A stretch of 23,244 nt of DNA from an uncultured Porphyromonadaceae bacterium (lineage in GTDB: Bacteria; Bacteroidota; Bacteroidia; Bacteroidales; Muribaculaceae). The stretch spans positions 1 to 23,244 of the forward strand of contig CAMVDK010000008.1 of assembly GCA_947166165.1 (NCBI GenBank). The letters run 5' to 3'. The notes below the pieces were generated by a model that did not search any database, had not been told where the DNA came from, and saw only the letters and a program-made list of their open reading frames with translations. Positions within the stretch are counted from its first letter, which is position 1. Every line of letters begins with the position of its first letter. The position numbers and the translations under genes were made by a program. Below are positions 21,043 through 23,244 of the stretch, piece after piece.

Positions 21043-22278
21043 ATGAAGATAACTAAACACTTGATGCTGGTGGCCTTGCTGGCCGCTTCGCTCACCACCG
21101 CGGTGGCACAGATCACCACCAGCCCCTACTCCAAGCAGGGATTCGGCCTGCTGGGCGACAACGCCTCGGGCATCCAGCGCCAGATGGGCGGCGTGGGCTA
21201 CGCCATGCAAAACGGCCGTGCCATCAACGTGATGAACCCCGCCTCCTACTCGCAGGTCGACTCGCTCACCTTCCTGTGGGACGTGGGCTTCGACCTGAAC
21301 AACGTCTGGTCGAAGGAAGACGACAAGAGCGGCCACAACTTTGGCGGCGGCCTCGACTACCTCACCGCGCAGTTCCGCATCATGAACCACCTGGGCGGCT
21401 CGTTCGGCCTGGTGCCCTATTCGAGTGTGGGCTACACCTACAGCGGAAAAATTGACGGCGGCACCGAGACGCTCACCGGCAGCGGCGGACTCTCGCAGCT
21501 CTACCTCGGCCTGGGCTACGAGCCCCTGAAGGGGCTGAGCGTGGGTGCCAACGTGAGCTACCTGTTCGGCACCATCACCAACACCAACGCCACCAGCACC
21601 TCCTCGATGACCAGCTACCAGCGGCTGATGGAGGTGCGCGACTGGAACATCAACCTGGGTGTGCAGTATGCCGCGCAGCTCACGGCCCGCGACCGCCTCA
21701 CGCTGGGCCTGGCGTGGACACCGCGCAAGTCGATGCACGGCCACGCCTGGGGAGTGGTTCTCGACAGCCAGGACACCAAGGCCGACACCGTGGGCTTCAC
21801 CTCGATGAGCGGCAAATACGAGCAGCCCAACACCCTGGGCGTGGGTCTGGGCTACAACCACGACAACCGCTGGCTGGCCGAGGTCGACTTCACCTACCAG
21901 AATTGGAAGAACGCCAAGTATTACCCCATCGAAGGCTTCGAGTCGCTCACCTCCAAGTTCGACAACCGCTGGAAGGCCGCCGCCGGACTGCAGTTCTCGC
22001 CCAACCGCCGCGGCTCCTATGTGGGCTCGATGGCCTTCCGTGTGGGCGCGTTCTACAACCACGACTATCAGAACATCATGGGCAACAACGTGCGCGACTA
22101 CGGTGCCACCGTGGGCGTGGGGCTGCCCGTGCCCGCCGGCAAGACCACCGTCAACGTCGGACTCGAGTGGCGGCACCGCACCTCCACGCCCGAGGCCATG
22201 ATTACCGAGGACTACCTCAACATCACGCTCAGCGTGAACTTCAACGAGCTGTGGTTCTGGAAGAACAAAATACGCTGA
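21043..22278 (+). CDS. FadL/OmpP1-like outer membrane beta-barrel protein
   Basis: This 411-residue outer-membrane protein has a signal peptide at 1-22 (LVALLAASLTTAVA, cleavage before Gln23). The start of the mature protein, TTSPYSKQGFGLLGDNASGIQRQMGGVGYAMQNGRAINVMNPASYS, is characteristic of the Bacteroidota FadL/TodX-like barrels: a surface hatch with an NPASY motif like the NPAgl of FadL proteins. Many amphipathic strands follow (LYLGLGYEPLKGLSVGANVSYLFG, DNRWLAEVDFTYQNW, FRVGAFYNHDY, TVNVGLEWRHR), ending ITLSVNFNELWFWKNKIR. The ligand is unknown. The stop overlaps the next start by one base (TGATG at 22276-22280), so it is translationally coupled with lptC. Confidence 0.85.
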   Translation: MKITKHLMLVALLAASLTTAVAQITTSPYSKQGFGLLGDNASGIQRQMGGVGYAMQNGRAINVMNPASYSQVDSLTFLWDVGFDLNNVWSKEDDKSGHNFGGGLDYLTAQFRIMNHLGGSFGLVPYSSVGYTYSGKIDGGTETLTGSGGLSQLYLGLGYEPLKGLSVGANVSYLFGTITNTNATSTSSMTSYQRLMEVRDWNINLGVQYAAQLTARDRLTLGLAWTPRKSMHGHAWGVVLDSQDTKADTVGFTSMSGKYEQPNTLGVGLGYNHDNRWLAEVDFTYQNWKNAKYYPIEGFESLTSKFDNRWKAAAGLQFSPNRRGSYVGSMAFRVGAFYNHDYQNIMGNNVRDYGATVGVGLPVPAGKTTVNVGLEWRHRTSTPEAMITEDYLNITLSVNFNELWFWKNKIR

Positions 22279-22844
22279 TGCCGCGCCCTGTCCTGGTCCT
22301 GCTGGCCGTGCTGGCCGTGGCCCTGGCGGGCTGCAAAGACCCGGTGACCAGCGTGGTGAGCCACGCCACCGACCCCGAGCGCGTGCCCACCATGACCTCG
22401 CACGACGTGCAGACCGTGATCAGCGACGACGGGCGCACGCGCTACCGCATCACCACCAAGAGCTGGCTGATGTTCGAGCAGGCGCGCGAGCCCTTTTGGG
22501 TTTTCCCCGACGGCGTCAAGGCCGAGGAACTCGACTCCGCCTTCAAGACCGTGACCAGCATCGAGTGCGACTCGGCCCACTACGACGAGCACAAGCACCT
22601 CTGGGACCTGAACGGCCATGTGCACATCACCAACACCGATGGCGATGTGATCATGACCGACCAGCTCTTCTGGGACCAGAACGAGCACCTGCTCTACGGC
22701 GAGGCCTTCATCCACATCGAGCGCCAGGGGCGCGTCATCGAGGGCTACGGCTACAAGAGCAATGAGCGCTTCACCACCTACACCCTGCGCGACGTGGAGG
22801 CCATCTTCCCCATCGACGAGAGCCGCTTCCCGCGGGGCGGCTGA
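22278..22844 (+). CDS. lptC: LPS export periplasmic protein LptC (lipoprotein)
   Basis: This 188-residue protein starts with a lipoprotein signal peptide whose lipobox is ALAGC (Cys19), as is usual for Bacteroidota LptC. The mature part follows the LptC/OstA beta-jellyroll pattern: YRITTKSWLMFEQAREPFWVFPDGVKAE, then SIECDSAHYDEHKHLWDLNGHVHITNTDGDVIMTDQLFWDQNEHLLYGEAFIHIERQG and VIEGYGYKSNERFTTYTLRDV. LptC relays lipopolysaccharide from the inner-membrane LptBFG complex to LptA. It is translationally coupled with the upstream barrel gene, and the gldE-like gene follows after 63 nt. The assignment rests on motif pattern and gene order. Confidence 0.88.
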   Translation: MPRPVLVLLAVLAVALAGCKDPVTSVVSHATDPERVPTMTSHDVQTVISDDGRTRYRITTKSWLMFEQAREPFWVFPDGVKAEELDSAFKTVTSIECDSAHYDEHKHLWDLNGHVHITNTDGDVIMTDQLFWDQNEHLLYGEAFIHIERQGRVIEGYGYKSNERFTTYTLRDVEAIFPIDESRFPRGG

Positions 22845-22907
22845 ACGCGCCGAGCCGTCTGTTTCATTCTGCATTCCGAACCACCAATAGCCTATTATAA
22901 AAGATAT

Positions 22908-23244
22908 ATGACCACTCCATTGCTCATCGTGCTCGTTTCGCTGCTCCTTTCCGGGTTCTTCTCGGGAATGGAGATTGCCTTCGTGTCGAGCGACAAAGTG
23001 CGTGCCGAAATCGACATCGCTCGAGGCGGGCTCGCCAGCCGAATACTGGGCGTGTTCTACAACAACCGCGAGCGGTTCATCTCCACCCTGCTCGTGGGCA
23101 ACAACATCGTGAACGTGGTCTACAGCATCGGCATGGCCATGCTCACCGAGCCGCTGCTGCTCAAGCTGACCAACAACGAGTTCGTCGTCCTGCTGCTGCA
23201 GACGCTCATCTCCACGCTCATCGTGCTCTTTGCCGGCGAGTTCC
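22908..23244 (+). CDS. gldE: GldE/CNNM-type membrane protein (partial, 3' end outside window)
   Basis: The first 112 residues are present and the gene runs off the window edge. It begins with a hydrophobic segment and SGFFSGMEIAFVSSDKVR (15-32), the signature of the CNNM/DUF21 transmembrane domain found in CorC/HlyC-like proteins. LLVGNNIVNVVYSIG (61-75) and a third membrane segment (VVLLLQTLISTLIVLFAGEF) match the same domain. In Bacteroidota the gene after lptC is normally annotated gliding-motility-associated GldE, a CNNM+CBS protein. The CBS domains and C-terminus are not visible here, so the symbol depends on gene order. Related proteins are linked to Mg/Co transport or to gliding and type IX secretion. 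Confidence 0.75.
   Translation, partial: MTTPLLIVLVSLLLSGFFSGMEIAFVSSDKVRAEIDIARGGLASRILGVFYNNRERFISTLLVGNNIVNVVYSIGMAMLTEPLLLKLTNNEFVVLLLQTLISTLIVLFAGEF

Overview
The window looks like chromosomal DNA of a high-G+C gut Bacteroidales, most likely a Muribaculaceae-type genome (inference). Three things support this. Promoters are of the Bacteroidota kind, a TAnnTTTG -7 element with TTTG about 19-20 bp upstream. There is a 1639-residue protein with a type IX secretion C-terminal signal. The gene neighbourhoods (coaX - outer membrane barrel - lptC - gldE; ruvB - flippase) are familiar from this order.

Left part (1-4932, + strand): the last codons of an unknown gene, then a 365-bp non-coding stretch with a promoter built into an inverted repeat. 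An S41 carboxy-terminal processing peptidase, a small outer-membrane barrel protein and a YgjP-like metallohydrolase follow, then a separately promoted GT4-type glycosyltransferase. A perfect 17-bp stem at 4983-5020 separates this from the oppositely oriented giant secreted protein (5042-9961), which has its own promoter. Upstream of it lie a GAPDH gene and its terminator (also - strand).

Middle (11182-17412): a 310-bp intergenic region with facing promoter elements, then mscL and a BASS-type transporter (+). Converging on these are an FKBP-type lipoprotein isomerase (-) and a tight - strand operon reading carboxy(nor)spermidine-synthase-like dehydrogenase, ruvB, polysaccharide flippase.

Accessory stretch (about 17500-19560): this differs from the rest. 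Two 89-bp direct repeats (82 of 89 identical) flank a roughly 1.1-kb, more AT-rich cassette of three small coupled genes: DUF3791-like, DUF3990 and DUF3791-like. The DUF3990 frame has a single in-frame amber codon exactly inside its most conserved motif. Downstream lies a 176-bp transposase-less palindromic element with perfect terminal inverted repeats bounded by TTAA, that is, a MITE. The cassette is the best candidate for a poorly described system (a possible ADP-ribosyltransferase-like toxin with two small partner proteins), and it appears disabled in this strain.

Right part (19561-23244, + strand): a small secreted protein with a good terminator, then the envelope/CoA cluster: coaX with a promoter so close that the mRNA may be leaderless, a FadL-like outer membrane barrel, the LptC lipoprotein, and the start of a GldE/CNNM-type membrane protein cut by the window edge. 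No tRNA, rRNA, CRISPR array or intact transposase was seen.
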